Assembly (NCBI RefSeq): GCF_039524015.1
Contig: NZ_BAAAGF010000002.1
Coordinates: 558,001 to 622,000 of the forward strand
Length of the DNA: 64,000 nt
Source of the DNA: Gaetbulibacter_B jejuensis
GTDB taxonomy: Bacteria; Bacteroidota; Bacteroidia; Flavobacteriales; Flavobacteriaceae
Direction: 5' to 3'
Positions 63,039-64,000 of this stretch are shown one piece after another. The notes beneath the pieces are model-generated. The model saw nothing but the letters and a program-made list of their open reading frames with translations, made no database searches and was not told the DNA's origin. Position numbers and translations under genes: made by a program. The first letter of the stretch is position 1. The number at the start of each line of letters is the position of its first letter.

Positions 63039-63125
63039 GAGTTTGGTTTAAATGTTTTATGTGTGAAATGCAATAGATTACTATAATCTATTTTTCTGAC
63101 AACAATATAACTTTTTTTTAAAGAA

Positions 63126-63159
63126 AAAGCGACTTGAGTTAATCCTCAAATCGCTTTTA
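63126..63159 (-). terminator. Terminator of the hydrolase gene at the window end
   Basis: The arms AAAAGCGACTTGAG and CTCAAATCGCTTTT have one mismatch; on the minus strand a T-rich run follows. It lies ~36 bases past the hydrolase stop. Confidence 0.75.
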
Positions 63160-63194
63160 TCTCTATTATAGATAATGGTTTTTTGTCTGTTTGT

Positions 63195-64000
63195 TTAGCC
63201 CATGTATTTATCTAAAAAAGCAAGAACTTTCTCAGGATGTCTACCAAAATAGTTATAACCGTCTTTAAATCTAAAAGGTGTATTCTCTATCCAATGAAGT
63301 TCTTTTTCTTCACTTCCTAAAAGATCAAATGTTTTTTGGCCATCTTCAGGGTTTTTAGTCCAAGCATCGTCTTTTACTTGAATCATAAATACTGGCATTT
63401 TTACATTTGGTGCTGCTGTATGTGGTGTCATTTCATCCATTAACCATCCGCCCATTTTTAGTAATTCAAAATCTACTAAATCTAAATATTGACTTACACC
63501 TTGCAATCCAGAAAATGCTTCATAAATGGCTCTCATAGAAACAACCATAGGACTTACCATACATTTTACATTTTTAAACAAATCAGGACGACGACTAATG
63601 GCTTCGTATTGCGAATTTCCACCCATACATTGACTATATAAAGCCACTTTCATTTTGCTTAATCTAGGATGATTATCTACATATTGCTTTACACCTGCAC
63701 AATCTCTCCATTCTAATTGACCAATACCACTTACTCCATTGTTTGATGACCCACTTCGTCCGTGGTTTCTAATATCATAAGCTAAAACATTATATCCAGC
63801 ATCAGTTAAATGTTTCATTTGTATTACAAAATCAATCTCAACATTATCATATCCGCTAAAAGGTAACCCAAAATGACCTTGAAACCCAGAACGACACATA
63901 GGTAACGCGTGATTAAATATTACTAATTTGTCACTTTCGCCTCCTTTTGCAGGAATGTACCAACCATCTAATGGCACACCATCAATACCGTGAAGGAAAA
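63195..64000 (-). CDS. Alpha/beta hydrolase, partial at window edge
   Basis: The frame is open to the window edge, so the N-terminus is missing and the visible start at a GTG (63977) is not a real start; upstream codons read FLHGIDG. About 268 residues are seen. The oxyanion strand KLVIFNHALPM, the nucleophile elbow LYSQCMGGNS (Cys in the Ser position), DIRNHGRSG, and the C-terminal MIQVKDDAWTKNP and FGRHPEKVL regions show an alpha/beta hydrolase. The Cys nucleophile suggests a non-serine member or an inactive variant. Substrate unknown. Confidence 0.8.
   Translation of the reverse strand, partial: FLHGIDGVPLDGWYIPAKGGESDKLVIFNHALPMCRSGFQGHFGLPFSGYDNVEIDFVIQMKHLTDAGYNVLAYDIRNHGRSGSSNNGVSGIGQLEWRDCAGVKQYVDNHPRLSKMKVALYSQCMGGNSQYEAISRRPDLFKNVKCMVSPMVVSMRAIYEAFSGLQGVSQYLDLVDFELLKMGGWLMDEMTPHTAAPNVKMPVFMIQVKDDAWTKNPEDGQKTFDLLGSEEKELHWIENTPFRFKDGYNYFGRHPEKVLAFLDKYMG

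Overview
The window is an AT-rich chromosomal segment from a bacterium of the Flavobacteriaceae (Bacteroidota). The evidence is a set of group-specific traits: type IX secretion (T9SS) genes and substrates (PorQ, PorP/SprF, type A and type B C-terminal sorting domains), a DUF3276 PUR-like protein, a long NusB, a DnaX without its zinc module, few Shine-Dalgarno-like sites, and promoters with the Bacteroidota -7 element TAnnTTTG, sometimes with TTTG about 18-20 bases upstream. Most of the window is ordinary core genome. No prophage, insertion sequence, CRISPR array or tRNA gene was seen.

Layout. 1-1964 (minus): an ECF sigma factor, a membrane anti-sigma-like protein and an edge-truncated surface protein with DYGSI repeats. 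2196-8492 (plus): lon, porQ, cmk, rpsA. 8792-12401 (plus): a T9SS cargo protein, then pyrR-pyrB-small STAS-like gene-rnz. 12305-15260 (minus): two paralogous small proteins flanking an alpha/beta hydrolase and an AraC regulator. 15343-16689 (plus): pdxH and a CAP-domain lipoprotein, separated by a cluster of ATCGAT-centred palindromes. 17265-31764 (minus): a T9SS surface-adhesin locus with a small secreted protein, a giant repeat protein, a PorP/SprF protein and an OmpA-family protein. 32122-36355 (plus): sixA-ppk1-ppx and a beta-barrel protein. 36415-43021 (minus, with rnpB on plus at 40566-40887): a T9SS cargo protein, miaE, a lipoprotein, dnaX, rsmD, a DUF3822-like gene and a membrane protein. 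43221-49018 (plus): a RecD-like helicase, a DUF4126 protein, and an envelope-sugar/lipid cluster (kdsB, HAD phosphatase, CAT-like acetyltransferase, kdnB-like dehydrogenase, acyltransferase). 49152-58545: mixed enzymes, csaA, a BASS transporter, a second acyltransferase, an M14 peptidase, a DUF3276 gene and an ABC exporter. 58681-61703 (plus): leucine dehydrogenase, nusB, a DUF1573 lipoprotein, yajC. 61788-64000 (minus): YdeI-like protein, a secreted protein and an edge-truncated hydrolase.

The most striking element is the giant adhesin-like gene at 20136-31213. A run of 93 N splits it into two reading frames. The surrounding 240-bp repeat predicts that the true gap is 86 bases (plus any whole repeats) and that one extra base sits at the gap edge. 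Correcting both gives a single 3,689-residue protein with a signal peptide, an SprB-type repeat, three families of immunoglobulin-like repeats (including 20 near-identical 83-residue copies) and a type B sorting domain. It lies just upstream of its likely dedicated SprF-type helper and an OmpA-family partner.

A second notable signal is a run of ten A at the end of domain III in dnaX. A one-base slip there hits TAG at once, a plausible route to a short gamma form of the clamp-loader subunit.
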